A stretch of 48,899 bases of DNA from DATATB01 sp036268995 (GTDB lineage: Bacteria > Planctomycetota > Planctomycetia > Pirellulales > PNKZ01): NCBI GenBank assembly GCA_036268995.1, contig DATATB010000115.1, forward strand, positions 1 to 48,899, read 5' to 3'. Position numbers and translations under genes: made by a program. Every line of letters starts with the position of its first letter. Position 1 is the stretch's first letter. Shown piece after piece: positions 34,273 through 43,394 of this stretch. The notes under the pieces were generated by a model that made no database searches, was not told where the DNA came from, and saw only the letters and a program-made list of their open reading frames with translations.

Positions 34273-35334
34273 ATGGCATCCATAACTGACCCCGTTACCC
34301 TGCCTGTGCTGAAGCCGCTGATGATTGGCGACCTGGTCGTCGATCCGCCGGTTTTGCAGGCGCCGATGGCGGGCTTTACCAATTACGCGTATCGGCAGAT
34401 CGTGCGCGGCTTTGGCGGCGCCGGCCTGCAAGCCACGGAGATGATCAACGCCAAGGGCTTTTTGTACCTCGACGAGCACCAGGACGCGTTTCCCGACCGG
34501 CTGTGGGGCGTCAAGGACGAGGCCCGCCCGCTGGCCGTGCAAATCTGGGACAACGATCCGGCCACGCTGGCGGCCGTCGGTGCGCGGCTGGCCCACGAGT
34601 ACCGTGTGAGCGTGGTCGATATCAACTTCGGCTGCCCGGTGAAGCAAGTCACGGTACACGCTCACAGCGGCTCGTATCTGCTGCGCTATCCCGACCGCGT
34701 GGGGGCGATTGTCGAGCGCGTCGTGGCGGCTTGCGCGCCCACGCCGGTGACGGCCAAGATCCGCCTGGGCTGCTCGCGCGATTCGATCAATGCGATTACG
34801 GTGGCCAAGGTCGTCGAGTCGGCCGGTGCCGCCGCACTCACGGTACACGGCCGCACGGCTGCCGACTTTTTCAAGGGCTCGGCCGACTGGGACCAGATCG
34901 CTCGCATCAAGGAGCATCTGCGTCGCATTCCGCTGATCGGCAACGGCGACTTGGATTCGCCCGACAAGGTGCTGACCGCCTTTGCCCGCTACGGGGTCGA
35001 TGGCGTGATGATTGCCCGGGCGGCGCTGAACAAGCCCTGGCTGTTCAGCCAGGTGCAGGCCGCCTTGCGCGGCGAGCCGATCCCGCCCGATCCGACGCTG
35101 GCAGACGAGCGCCGGTTGCTGCTGCACCATTACGACCTGGTCGTCGAGCGGTTCGGCGAGGACAAGGGAACGGTGTTGATGCGGAAATATGCTTGCTGCT
35201 ACGCCCAAGGCCGGCCCGGGGCCCGGGAATTCCGCACGCGGGTCTCGCGGGTCGCCACTCCGGCCGAATTTCACGCCATCGTCGGCGACTACTTCCCCCG
35301 AGCCGACGCGGCCGGTGATATCGCCAGCGACTAA
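34273..35334 (+). CDS. dus: tRNA-dihydrouridine synthase (DusB-like)
   Basis: A 353-residue FMN enzyme that reduces uridine to dihydrouridine in tRNA. It shows LQAPMAGFTNYAYR at the FMN site, the catalytic cysteine C121 in DINFGCPVKQV, VTAKIRLG, LTVHGRTAADFFKG and IGNGDLDS, all in Dus order. DGVMIARAALNKPWLF closes the barrel, and a helical RNA-binding domain fills the C-terminus. The segment after the catalytic cysteine (HAHSGSYLL) departs somewhat from the common GAGSALL. It begins 16 bp after the TolC-like gene and probably belongs to the same transcript. Confidence 0.94.
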   Translation: MASITDPVTLPVLKPLMIGDLVVDPPVLQAPMAGFTNYAYRQIVRGFGGAGLQATEMINAKGFLYLDEHQDAFPDRLWGVKDEARPLAVQIWDNDPATLAAVGARLAHEYRVSVVDINFGCPVKQVTVHAHSGSYLLRYPDRVGAIVERVVAACAPTPVTAKIRLGCSRDSINAITVAKVVESAGAAALTVHGRTAADFFKGSADWDQIARIKEHLRRIPLIGNGDLDSPDKVLTAFARYGVDGVMIARAALNKPWLFSQVQAALRGEPIPPDPTLADERRLLLHHYDLVVERFGEDKGTVLMRKYACCYAQGRPGAREFRTRVSRVATPAEFHAIVGDYFPRADAAGDIASD

Positions 35335-35540
35335 CACCGCCCGCCTTGCCCGGTGTTGCTATGGGCAAACTTGGCCGGCAGCCTTAATCTGACAGTAGCC
35401 CGCCCGGCTGGGCGGGGGCTGCCACCGCCCATTTTTTGCTAGCAACAAGGCCTGGGATTTTGAATTCTCTCACTCCATCGGCCGATCGACCTGCCCGATT
35501 GGCGCGGAAGCGCGCACCGGCCCCTGCCGGCACACCGACC

Positions 35541-37145
35541 ATGCCCGCGAGTGGCCGCATGCTGTTGCCGGCTGTGATCGGCACGGCGCTGGCAGTCGCC
35601 GCGCAGCCGCCGCTGGGCTTTTGGCCGCTGGCTTGGGTTGCGCCGGCCGTGTGGATTGCGTTGGCATTGCGCCTACAGTTGCCGGGCAAACGGCCGTACA
35701 CGTCGCTGTGGGTCGCTGGGATGCTGTACTGGCTCACGGCCGACCATTGGCTGCGGCTGCCGCATCCGGTCACCGGCATCGGCTGGGTGGCCTTGAGTTG
35801 TTACTTTGGCATTTATCTGCCGCTGTTTGTCGCGCTGCTGCGCGTGGCGGTGCTGCGATTGAAATGGCCGGTGGCCGTGTCGGCGGCCACCATCTGGACG
35901 GGGTTCGAACTGGCTCAGGCGCATCTGCTCAGCGGCTTCAACATGGGCAGCCTCGAGCATTCGCAGTATCAACTGCTGCCGCTGATCCAGATTTCGGATC
36001 TCGGCGGCCAATACCTGGTGACCTTCGTCGTCGTGTTTGGCGCTGCGGCGATCTACCAGACGTGGACGGCCCCCAGCATCGCGAAACGTGCGCTGGCGCT
36101 GCTGCCGGCCTTGCTGCTGGTGGCGGCCGCTTGCGGCTACGGCCAGTGGCGCATCGCCACGACGGTGACCACGCCGGGCCCCGTGATCGGGCTGGTGCAG
36201 GGCTCGGTCAATACGGTCATGAAGCAAGATCCGGCCGAGCAGGAGTTGATTCATCAGCAATACTGCGAGCTGAGCGCGCTGGCCTGCTCCCAGCGGCCCG
36301 GGCTCGATTTGCTCGTCTGGCCCGAAACGATGTTCCGCTGGCCGTACGTCAATTGCACGGACGACGCGCAGCTGCCGACCGACGAGGATTGGACGCTGCC
36401 AAAGTTCAAAGCCCAGGTGGCCGAGAATCATCGCATCTTTCGCCAGTTGGTGCCCAAGCTGGGCAAGCCCATGCTGTTGGGCGTCGAGGCGATCGATTAC
36501 ACCAGCGCCGGCTACGAGCGCTACAACTCGGCGCTGCTGGTCGAGGCCGATGGCCGCTTCGGCCCGCGCTACGACAAGTCGCATCCCGTGCCGTTCGGCG
36601 AGTACGTTCCGCTGGCCAAAACATTTCCCGTGCTGTATCGGCTCACGCCGCTGGGCTCGGGCATCGAGTGGGGCACGCGGACCACGGCCTTTCGCGTGGC
36701 CGGGCATCGGCTGGCCGCGAACATTTGCTACGAGAGCGCACTGGCCCACGTCATTCGTCGCCAGGTCGTGGCGCTCGTCGATCGTGGCGAAGAGCCCGAC
36801 GTGCTGGTGAATCTGACCAACGACGGCTGGTTCCGCGGCTCGACCGAGTTGGACATGCACCTGGCCTGCGACGTGTTTCGCGCGGTCGAATGCCGCAAGC
36901 CGTTTGTCATCGCCGCCAATACGGGATTTTCGGCCGCGATTGACTCGTTGGGGCGCGTCGTTCAGCAAAGCAAACGCGGTCAGAACGATGTGATCATCGC
37001 CGACGTAAAACTAGACGGGCGCCACAGTCTGTACATGAAATATGGCGATTTGCCGGCCGGGGCGTGCCTGGCCGTTTGTGGCGTCCTGGCAAGTGTCGGG
37101 TTGACCGATCGCTTTCGCCGAAAGGCGGCCGATAATAAGACTTAA
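35541..37145 (+). CDS. lnt: Apolipoprotein N-acyltransferase
   Basis: A 534-residue inner-membrane enzyme that adds the third acyl chain to lipoproteins. The ATG at 35541 is preferred; an in-frame TTG at 35436 would add 35 Arg/Pro-rich residues. About six membrane segments precede a periplasmic nitrilase domain whose triad is E262 (VWPETMF), K346 (RYDKSHPVPFGEY) and C396 (NICYESA), matching E267, K335 and C387 of the E. coli enzyme in order and spacing. A final membrane segment follows. It lies downstream of the dus gene with a 206-bp gap in which I see nothing firm. It fits the lipoprotein-rich envelope of planctomycetes. Confidence 0.92.
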   Translation: MPASGRMLLPAVIGTALAVAAQPPLGFWPLAWVAPAVWIALALRLQLPGKRPYTSLWVAGMLYWLTADHWLRLPHPVTGIGWVALSCYFGIYLPLFVALLRVAVLRLKWPVAVSAATIWTGFELAQAHLLSGFNMGSLEHSQYQLLPLIQISDLGGQYLVTFVVVFGAAAIYQTWTAPSIAKRALALLPALLLVAAACGYGQWRIATTVTTPGPVIGLVQGSVNTVMKQDPAEQELIHQQYCELSALACSQRPGLDLLVWPETMFRWPYVNCTDDAQLPTDEDWTLPKFKAQVAENHRIFRQLVPKLGKPMLLGVEAIDYTSAGYERYNSALLVEADGRFGPRYDKSHPVPFGEYVPLAKTFPVLYRLTPLGSGIEWGTRTTAFRVAGHRLAANICYESALAHVIRRQVVALVDRGEEPDVLVNLTNDGWFRGSTELDMHLACDVFRAVECRKPFVIAANTGFSAAIDSLGRVVQQSKRGQNDVIIADVKLDGRHSLYMKYGDLPAGACLAVCGVLASVGLTDRFRRKAADNKT

Positions 37146-37248
37146 GTGATTGATTGATAAGTAGTTTGAGCGTATGGGTGGCCCGCCGCGAAAACCTCGG
37201 AGGCTATTGACCTCGATTCCCTAAATTGCCAATTTTGAACTGTTTTTA

Positions 37249-37278
37249 TTGACGCTCCCAAAACGGCCAAGTTATACT
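37249..37278 (+). promoter_or_regulatory. Strong sigma-70 promoter ahead of the coiled-coil/mre block
   Basis: TTGACG at 37249-37254, an 18-nt spacer and TATACT at 37273-37278, in an AT-rich stretch of an otherwise GC-rich region. Transcription would begin near 37285 and leave a leader of about 158 nt before the ATG at 37443. The 297-bp gap (37146-37442) holds no gene. Close gene spacing downstream suggests that this promoter can drive the block through PBP2. Confidence 0.7.
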
Positions 37279-37442
37279 GAGCGGACCATTCTGGTGCGGG
37301 TCTATCTCTAGTCATAACCATCGTTTGGGTTCAAAAGAGTGGTCCGCTGAGCCGGCTTAACCGCTGGCGACGCACGGGCGAGTGCGAATCAATCGGCCAC
37401 TGGGCATCTTAGGGCGGCGATCGGCCACAAGAGAGAGCGCGT

Positions 37443-38267
37443 ATGAACCTCGTCGGCAAAATTCTGGTGTTCCTCATCTTCGTGATGAGCCTCGTGTTCA
37501 TGGGCTTCGCCGTCTCGGTGTATTCCACGCATAAAAACTGGATCGAGGTGGCCCAGCGCACGCAGCAGCAATTGCAGGACTCGCAAGCCGAGACGCAAAA
37601 AGCACAGGCTGCGCTCGACGCCTACAAGGAACAAGTCACCACCGAGAAGAAGGGCCACGACGAAGCCATCGCCAAGCTCAGCCAGAAGTTCGACGATCTC
37701 AACAAAGAAAAGACGGCGGTCGACGCGCAGCTGGCCGCGCTCAAGGAAGAATCGGCCAAGCAGTTGGCGGCCTTGACGACGGCCCAAACCTCGCTCGACG
37801 CGCGCCTCAAACAAATCGACGACCTGCGCAACGACGTGGTCACGGCGCATGCGAAACGCGATGAAAAATTCAACGAGTATGTCGCCTTGCAAGACAAGTA
37901 CAACGTCGCTGAAGCCGAACTGAGCAAGGCCAAAGAGATGAGTGCCCGCCTCGCCGAGCAGGCAGCGCAATCCAAGGTGGTGCTCGATCTCCACGGTCTG
38001 AGCCCGCACACGCCGGTGGGCAACATGCCGCCCAAGGTGGACGGCATCGTTCTGGCCACGGGCACCAATGGGCTAGTCGAGATTTCGCTGGGCGCCGACG
38101 ACGGCCTGCATCCCGGCAACATGCTGGAAGTTTCGCGCGGAGCGAATTACTTGGGCCGCGTCGAAGTCTTGAGGACCGCTCCGGACAAGTCCGTGGCCAA
38201 AGTCGTGCCGGGCTACCAGAAGGGCAAAATCGCGAGGGACGACCGTGTCGCCACAAGACTCCAATAG
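37443..38267 (+). CDS. Membrane-anchored coiled-coil protein, 274 aa
   Basis: One N-terminal membrane segment (about residues 6-28, ILVFLIFVMSLVFMGFAVSVY) is followed by a long coiled coil (about 33-180, heptads rich in Gln, Glu, Lys and Ala). A C-terminal beta domain of about 85 residues follows, with GIVLATGTNGLVEISLGADDGL, GNMLEVSRGANYLGRVEV and KIARDDRV. The coiled coil plus small beta domain echoes MreC, so a scaffold tied to the elongation machinery is plausible, but the family is unnamed to me. It leads the transcript of mreB, mreC, mreD and PBP2. It overlaps the next small gene by 23 bp. Confidence 0.85.
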   Translation: MNLVGKILVFLIFVMSLVFMGFAVSVYSTHKNWIEVAQRTQQQLQDSQAETQKAQAALDAYKEQVTTEKKGHDEAIAKLSQKFDDLNKEKTAVDAQLAALKEESAKQLAALTTAQTSLDARLKQIDDLRNDVVTAHAKRDEKFNEYVALQDKYNVAEAELSKAKEMSARLAEQAAQSKVVLDLHGLSPHTPVGNMPPKVDGIVLATGTNGLVEISLGADDGLHPGNMLEVSRGANYLGRVEVLRTAPDKSVAKVVPGYQKGKIARDDRVATRLQ

Positions 38268-38481
38268 CCGCGGCTTCCTCTCCATGTTCAACGTCTACAC
38301 CGTCATGCTCGGCGTGGCCTTTTTGGCCATCGTCATGGGCTGCGTGCTGTTGTCGATGGAGCTGGGCCGCTACAAGTGGAACATCAAGGCCAAGGGCGTT
38401 GCGCAGGCTTCCGCGCCGCACGGTGCCATTGTCTCGCATGATCGCGTCTCGCTCGATCGAGCCGCACCGCGCCTAGCCTAG
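38245..38481 (+). CDS. Small single-pass membrane protein, 78 aa
   Basis: It starts with GTG at 38245, inside the end of the coiled-coil gene in another frame. One hydrophobic segment (VYTVMLGVAFLAIVMGCVLL, about residues 17-36) is followed by a charged, Lys/Arg-rich tail. A 23-bp overlap with the preceding gene and the same direction as the mre genes indicate that it is real and translationally coupled. I recognise no family; a small partner of the coiled-coil protein is an inference from position. Confidence 0.7.
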   Translation: MSPQDSNSRGFLSMFNVYTVMLGVAFLAIVMGCVLLSMELGRYKWNIKAKGVAQASAPHGAIVSHDRVSLDRAAPRLA

Positions 38482-38544
38482 CTCCTCGCCAGGCAATCGG
38501 AAGGATCCGACCGAAACCACTTTTCCCCCAATCGCCGAGCAAGG

Positions 38545-39594
38545 ATGCTCAATCGAATCTCGGGACTGTTCACCGCCGACCTGGCGATCGACCTGGGCAC
38601 GGCCAACACGCTGGTCAGCGTGGCGGGCGAAGGCCTGGTCGTCAACGAGCCTTCGGTCGTGGCCGTCGAAGGCAACAGCCATCGCATCCTCGGCGGTGGT
38701 TCGGCCGTCGGCCATCTGGCCCGGCAGATGCTCGGGCGCACGCCCGGCTCGATCTCGGTCGTGCGGCCGCTCTCCGCCGGCGTGATCACGAACTTCGAAC
38801 TCTGCGAAGCCATGCTGCGCTACTTCATGCGCAAGGCACAGCGCCACGGCTGGATGCTGCGCCCCCGCGTCGTGGTCGGCGCGCCGGCCTCGATCACCAG
38901 CGTGGAAAAACGGGCGCTGTTCAACAGCGCCCACCGCGCCGGCGCCCGGCAAGTGTTTCTGGTGCCCGAGGCCAAGGCCGCGGCCATCGGCGTGGGCCTG
39001 CCCGTGGCCGAGCCGGTGGCTAGCATGATCTGCGACATCGGCGGCGGCACCACCGAAATCGCGGTGATTAGCTTGTCCGACATCGTCTCGCAGCAGTCGA
39101 TCCGCGTCGGCGGCGACTCGATGGATCAATCGATCGTCGATTATCTCCGGCGGCAGTTCAGCCTGCGCATCGGCATCTCCAGCGCCGAACGCCTGCGCAT
39201 CGACATCGGCAGCGCCTACCCGCTGGATCGCGAACTGGTGGACGAGGTCAGCGGCGTCGACACGGCCAGCGGACTGCCGCGCAAGGCCACCGTGACCAGC
39301 GAACAAATTCGCGAGGCGCTCGACGAGCCGCTGGCGCGGATCATCGACGCCATCAAGCTCACGCTCGACGGTTGCAGCCCCGACTTGGCCGGCGACTTGG
39401 TGGACCACGGGCTGGTGCTGGCCGGCGGAGGCTCGCTGCTGCGCGGTCTGGACCATTTCATCGCCGAGCAAACTGGCCTGCCGGCGCGCGTTTCGCCCGA
39501 CGCGATGTGCGCCGTGGCCAAGGGCACGCTCATCTGCCTCGAGCAATTGCCGCGTTGGCGCAAGGCGCTGGAATCGAGCGACGACGATGTTTGA
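38545..39594 (+). CDS. mreB: Rod-shape protein MreB
   Basis: A 349-residue actin-fold ATPase that forms membrane-bound filaments and organises lateral cell-wall synthesis. The phosphate-1 motif is DLGTANTLV (residues 16-24), phosphate-2 is CDIGGGTTEIAV (about 162-173) and the adenosine motif is VLAGGGSLLRGL (about 290-301). An N-terminal hydrophobic stretch (RISGLFTADLAIDL) matches the membrane-binding region of MreB. Length is typical. Its stop overlaps the mreC start by 8 bp. Confidence 0.96.
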   Translation: MLNRISGLFTADLAIDLGTANTLVSVAGEGLVVNEPSVVAVEGNSHRILGGGSAVGHLARQMLGRTPGSISVVRPLSAGVITNFELCEAMLRYFMRKAQRHGWMLRPRVVVGAPASITSVEKRALFNSAHRAGARQVFLVPEAKAAAIGVGLPVAEPVASMICDIGGGTTEIAVISLSDIVSQQSIRVGGDSMDQSIVDYLRRQFSLRIGISSAERLRIDIGSAYPLDRELVDEVSGVDTASGLPRKATVTSEQIREALDEPLARIIDAIKLTLDGCSPDLAGDLVDHGLVLAGGGSLLRGLDHFIAEQTGLPARVSPDAMCAVAKGTLICLEQLPRWRKALESSDDDV

Positions 39595-40561
39595 GCGCCG
39601 CCCGGTCCGGCGTTTTTCCGGTAGCACGCTGGCAGCCTGCGCGCTGACCGCTCTGGCGACGCTCGCGCTGGCCAACGCGCCGGCACCGCTCGTCGCGCGC
39701 CTGCGCCAGTGCCAGCGGCAATGCGTCTTGCCGGTGCAAACGCTGTTGGCCAGCGCCGTGCAAGCCCCGCGCTCGCCAGCCACATTTGCCGAGTCGGAGC
39801 AAATGGCGCGCGACTTGAAAGCGATCGACGAGCGCCGCACGGAAGTCACCGCGGCCGTCGAGGCCGCACTGGCGCGCCTGGACGACGAGCAGGCCGCCGA
39901 TCCCAGCCAGGCGCAGCGCTTGCTCGTGCCCACGGCCATCGAAGCCCGGATCATCGGCCGCCAGGGGCGCAGTTTCTTTGCGCACACGGTGGACCTCGAC
40001 GTCGGCCTGGCCGACGCGGTGTTGCCGGGCGCCTGGGTGCTGAATCCGTCGCTGCCGCTGGTGGATCAAGGGCAATCGTCGGGAGTCGAGCGCGGCCACC
40101 TGGTGTTGGCCGGCCGCCGCGTATGGGGACAGGTGCGCGAAGTCGGGACGCACGTGTCGACGGTGCAAAAGGTCACTGCGGCCGGCTATCGCGATCTCGT
40201 GCAGTTAGCCGGCCAATCGGCCGAGGGGCCGCGACCAGGAGCGCGCGGCGTGCTCGAGGGCGTCGGCGAGCCGCTATGCCGCGTGCGCTTGGTGCCGTCC
40301 ACCGAGCCGGTCGAGGCCGGCGACCTGGTCCTTTCGGCCGGCGGCGACGAACTGCTGCCCACGCCGCTCGTGTATGGCCGCATCGTGCGGGCCGAGCGCC
40401 CGCGCGGCGGTCTGCACTGGGATCTCTGGATGGAGCCGGCCGCGACGGACGATCCCGACCACGTCACCGTGGTGCGCGTGTCGCTCAACGCGGCCCGACT
40501 GGCCCAGCGCGAGGCAGTCGCGCCCTCGAGCGATGACCCGATCGCCGAGGCGCGCCGATGA
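39587..40561 (+). CDS. mreC: Rod-shape protein MreC
   Basis: A 324-residue bitopic protein: a short basic cytoplasmic tail, one membrane segment (about residues 13-30), a coiled coil (about 65-100) and a periplasmic double beta-barrel region (VPTAIEARIIGRQG, WGQVREVGTHVSTVQKVT, LVLSAGGDELLPTPLVYGRIVRA). Assignment rests on domain order and position between mreB and mreD, since MreC sequences diverge. It links MreB to PBP2. The start overlaps mreB by 8 bp and the end overlaps mreD by 4 bp (ATGA). Confidence 0.9.
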   Translation: MFERRPVRRFSGSTLAACALTALATLALANAPAPLVARLRQCQRQCVLPVQTLLASAVQAPRSPATFAESEQMARDLKAIDERRTEVTAAVEAALARLDDEQAADPSQAQRLLVPTAIEARIIGRQGRSFFAHTVDLDVGLADAVLPGAWVLNPSLPLVDQGQSSGVERGHLVLAGRRVWGQVREVGTHVSTVQKVTAAGYRDLVQLAGQSAEGPRPGARGVLEGVGEPLCRVRLVPSTEPVEAGDLVLSAGGDELLPTPLVYGRIVRAERPRGGLHWDLWMEPAATDDPDHVTVVRVSLNAARLAQREAVAPSSDDPIAEARR

Positions 40562-41043
40562 GTTACCTGCTCTTGGGGTTGGCACTTTACTTGGCGCCCG
40601 CGCTGGATGCGGCGGTGATGCCGCATTTCCAGTTGGCCGGCACCTCTCCGCAGCTCATGCTCCTGACCGGGCTCGTGTGGATCGCCGTCTATCGCGGACG
40701 CAAAGCTTACGTCGGCGCCGCGCTGGCCGGCCTGGTCGCCGATATTTCGGGAACCGGCCGCCTCGGCATTGGTTTCGGCTTGCTTACGGGGCTGGCCTTG
40801 ATGATGCAGGTGCTCGGCCGCAGGTTCCCGCTCGATCGACCGCTGAAGCAATTCGCAGTGGTGAGCGCCGGCACGGCTGCCGGCGTCCTGCTGATTTCTT
40901 GCCTCGGACCAACTCCGCCCTTCGCCGAAATCGAATGGCCGCAACTGGCTCGGTGGTCGGCCATCACCGGCATGTACACCGCTGTCGTTGCCTGGCCGCT
41001 GCTGGCAGCCGTGCATCGCCGGCGGCGGCACACGTTCTCATAG
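40558..41043 (+). CDS. mreD: Rod-shape protein MreD
   Basis: A 161-residue membrane protein with about five transmembrane helices and the family feature of a small loop after the first helices (GLVADISGTGRLGIGF). It starts at an ATG overlapping the mreC stop (ATGA). Although MreD is weakly conserved, size, topology and position make this call safe. The PBP2 start follows after 28 bp. Confidence 0.9.
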   Translation: MSYLLLGLALYLAPALDAAVMPHFQLAGTSPQLMLLTGLVWIAVYRGRKAYVGAALAGLVADISGTGRLGIGFGLLTGLALMMQVLGRRFPLDRPLKQFAVVSAGTAAGVLLISCLGPTPPFAEIEWPQLARWSAITGMYTAVVAWPLLAAVHRRRRHTFS

Positions 41044-41071
41044 CCCGCGCGCACGCGCGACCAGCAGTTGC

Positions 41072-43255
41072 ATGAACGCACCGCACGACTGGCATGCTTT
41101 CGATGTGCCCGGCCTGGCCGAGCCAGGACCGGTGTCCGCCGATCCGCGCAGCCGCCTGCGCTGGCTGTTGGCCCTGTTCGTGCTTTCGCTGGCGGTGGTC
41201 GGCGCGCGAATCATTTCGCTCGAGGTCACCTACGGGTCGACCTATCGCGAGCTGGCCGATCGGCCGCTAGAGCGGACGATCGTGCTGCCGGCGGTGCGCG
41301 GCCGCATTCTGGCTGCCGACGGCACGGTGCTGGCCTGCGACGAGCCGCTGGCGTCGTTGGCGGTCCGCTACCGTTGGCTGGAAGAACCGCCTACGGCCGA
41401 TTGGCTGCGGCGCGTGGCCCGCTCGCGGCTCAATCGACAGCAGCGGCGCGATCAGGCGCAAGTCGCGGCTGCCGAAGAGCAGGTGCTGGCCGAGCGCGAA
41501 GATCTGCATCGCCGCCTGGCTTCGCTCTGCGGCATCTCGCTCGAACAGTTTCGCGCGCGGACCGCGGCGATTCAACAGCGCGTCGAGCGAACCGCGACAC
41601 ATGTCAACCAGCGCCGTGCGGCCCAGCATGCTCAGGCCAGCGGCGCGCGAGTTGCCGGCAACGAGTCGTCATGGTGGCAGCGGGCCGGCGGCGAACTCGA
41701 ACGATTGTTCAGCGCCGGCCAGGACGAAGGCCCGCCGGCTCCGATCACGCTCGCCGAACAATTGGCCGACCACATTGTCTGGGAGTCGCTCAGCCTCGAG
41801 GCGGTGGCGGCCATCGGCGCCGAGCCGTGGCGCTATCCCGGCGTGCGCGTGGTCCAGCGGACTCGGCGCATTTATTCATCGGGCGCGCTAGCAGCGCACT
41901 TGATCGGCTACACCGGTTCGCCGCTGGGCGGCGCTGTCGAGAGTGCCGATGCCGACAGCCCGCGCCAACTGGTCGGCATCGTAGGCATCGAGCAGCGTTA
42001 CGAATCGCTGTTGGCGGGCAAACCCGGTAAAGCGGTCGAGCAGTTGGACCACAGCGGCCGGCAGCTCGGTTGGCGCGTCGAGCGTGCCAGCCAGCCTGGG
42101 CGCGACGTGGTGCTCGCGCTTGATCCGCATTTGCAACGGGCGGCCGAATCGTTGCTGGATGCCGCTCTTGCCGTCTCGCACCGCACGAACAACGACGAGT
42201 CGGCCGGCGGGGCCGTCGTGGTCTTGCAAGTGCAGAGCGGAAATGTTTTGGCCGCCGCCTCGGCCCCGCGGTTCGATCCCGGCCTGGCCGCTGATTCGCG
42301 ACAGATGACGGCTTGGCTGGCCGCTGCCGGCAAGCCACTGCTGGATCGTTCGATCAAGATGGCGATTCCGCCCGGCTCGGTGTTCAAAACGCTGTCGGCC
42401 ATCGCCTTGCTCGAAACGGGCACGGTGTTGGCCGACGAGCCGTTCCAGTGCCGCGGCTACCTCGACCGGCCCGACCGCCAGCGCTGCCTGATCTTCAAGA
42501 ACCGCGGCATCGGCCACGGGCCGATCGATCTGGCCGGCGCGCTGGCCCAAAGCTGCAACGTGTACTTCTTTCATTTTGCCACCGAAAGCGGCCCCGGTCC
42601 GATCGTGGATTGGGCGCGTCGGTTGGGGTTTGGCCAGCCGACGGGCATCGATCTCGAAGGCGAAGTTCGCGGCCGGGTTCCTTCGCCAGTCGAGCGCATC
42701 GGCGGCCGGCCGGCATGGAGCGCGGCGGACACGCAAGCCCTGGCCATCGGGCAGAGCGAGCTGCTCGTCACGCCGCTGCAAGTCGCGCGCTTGATGGCTG
42801 CCGTGGCCAATGGCGGATCGATGGTCCAGCCGCGCGTTGCCCGCAGCCTGGCGCTGGACGACTCGCCGGAAACCTCGCTTGGCGAAGCCGAGACCATTGC
42901 GCCCGGGCAATCGCGCCGCGTCGACGGTCTGCGCGCTAGCACCTTGCTCGCCGTGCGCAACGGCCTCGAGGCCGCCGTGGCCTCGCCGGAAGGGACGGCC
43001 CACCCGAGCGTCTATCTGGAAAGCGTGTCGATCGCCGGCAAGACAGGCACGGCCGAAACTGGTCCCGGCCGAGCCGATCATGCCTGGCTGGCCGCCTATG
43101 CTCCCAGCGATGCTCCCCGCGTCGCGATCGTCGTGGCCCTGGAGCATGCCGGCGGCGGTGGCGAAGCGGCCGGCCCGATCGTCAAACGGCTCGTGAGCGA
43201 GATGCAAACCCTCGGCTACTTCGGACGCCGCAAGCTTGCCGGCCAACCGCGTTGA
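41072..43255 (+). CDS. mrdA: Penicillin-binding protein 2 (class B transpeptidase)
   Basis: A 727-residue class B PBP. The ATG at 41072 is chosen because the frame upstream shadows mreD. One membrane anchor lies at about residues 28-47, then a dimerisation region that includes ERTIVLPAVRGRILAADG (the pedestal motif) and an unusually long Arg/Gln/Glu-rich helical insert at about 110-215. The transpeptidase domain has SxxK at S436-K439 (GSVFKTL), SxN at S494-N496 (QSCNVYFF) and KTG at K657-G659 (AGKTGTAE). It cross-links peptidoglycan during elongation. A rodA gene, often its neighbour, is absent from this window. Confidence 0.94.
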   Translation: MNAPHDWHAFDVPGLAEPGPVSADPRSRLRWLLALFVLSLAVVGARIISLEVTYGSTYRELADRPLERTIVLPAVRGRILAADGTVLACDEPLASLAVRYRWLEEPPTADWLRRVARSRLNRQQRRDQAQVAAAEEQVLAEREDLHRRLASLCGISLEQFRARTAAIQQRVERTATHVNQRRAAQHAQASGARVAGNESSWWQRAGGELERLFSAGQDEGPPAPITLAEQLADHIVWESLSLEAVAAIGAEPWRYPGVRVVQRTRRIYSSGALAAHLIGYTGSPLGGAVESADADSPRQLVGIVGIEQRYESLLAGKPGKAVEQLDHSGRQLGWRVERASQPGRDVVLALDPHLQRAAESLLDAALAVSHRTNNDESAGGAVVVLQVQSGNVLAAASAPRFDPGLAADSRQMTAWLAAAGKPLLDRSIKMAIPPGSVFKTLSAIALLETGTVLADEPFQCRGYLDRPDRQRCLIFKNRGIGHGPIDLAGALAQSCNVYFFHFATESGPGPIVDWARRLGFGQPTGIDLEGEVRGRVPSPVERIGGRPAWSAADTQALAIGQSELLVTPLQVARLMAAVANGGSMVQPRVARSLALDDSPETSLGEAETIAPGQSRRVDGLRASTLLAVRNGLEAAVASPEGTAHPSVYLESVSIAGKTGTAETGPGRADHAWLAAYAPSDAPRVAIVVALEHAGGGGEAAGPIVKRLVSEMQTLGYFGRRKLAGQPR

Positions 43256-43394
43256 GCTGTGAGTGTCTTATTTGCGCTACGACATGCCGATTGCTTTCCT
43301 GCCTACGCTCCAGCGTCTACACTCAAGTTTGCGGCACAAAATCGTCGCCGGAGTTCGGCCGGCCAGGGTTGCCGCGAAACTTGGGAGAAGATAG

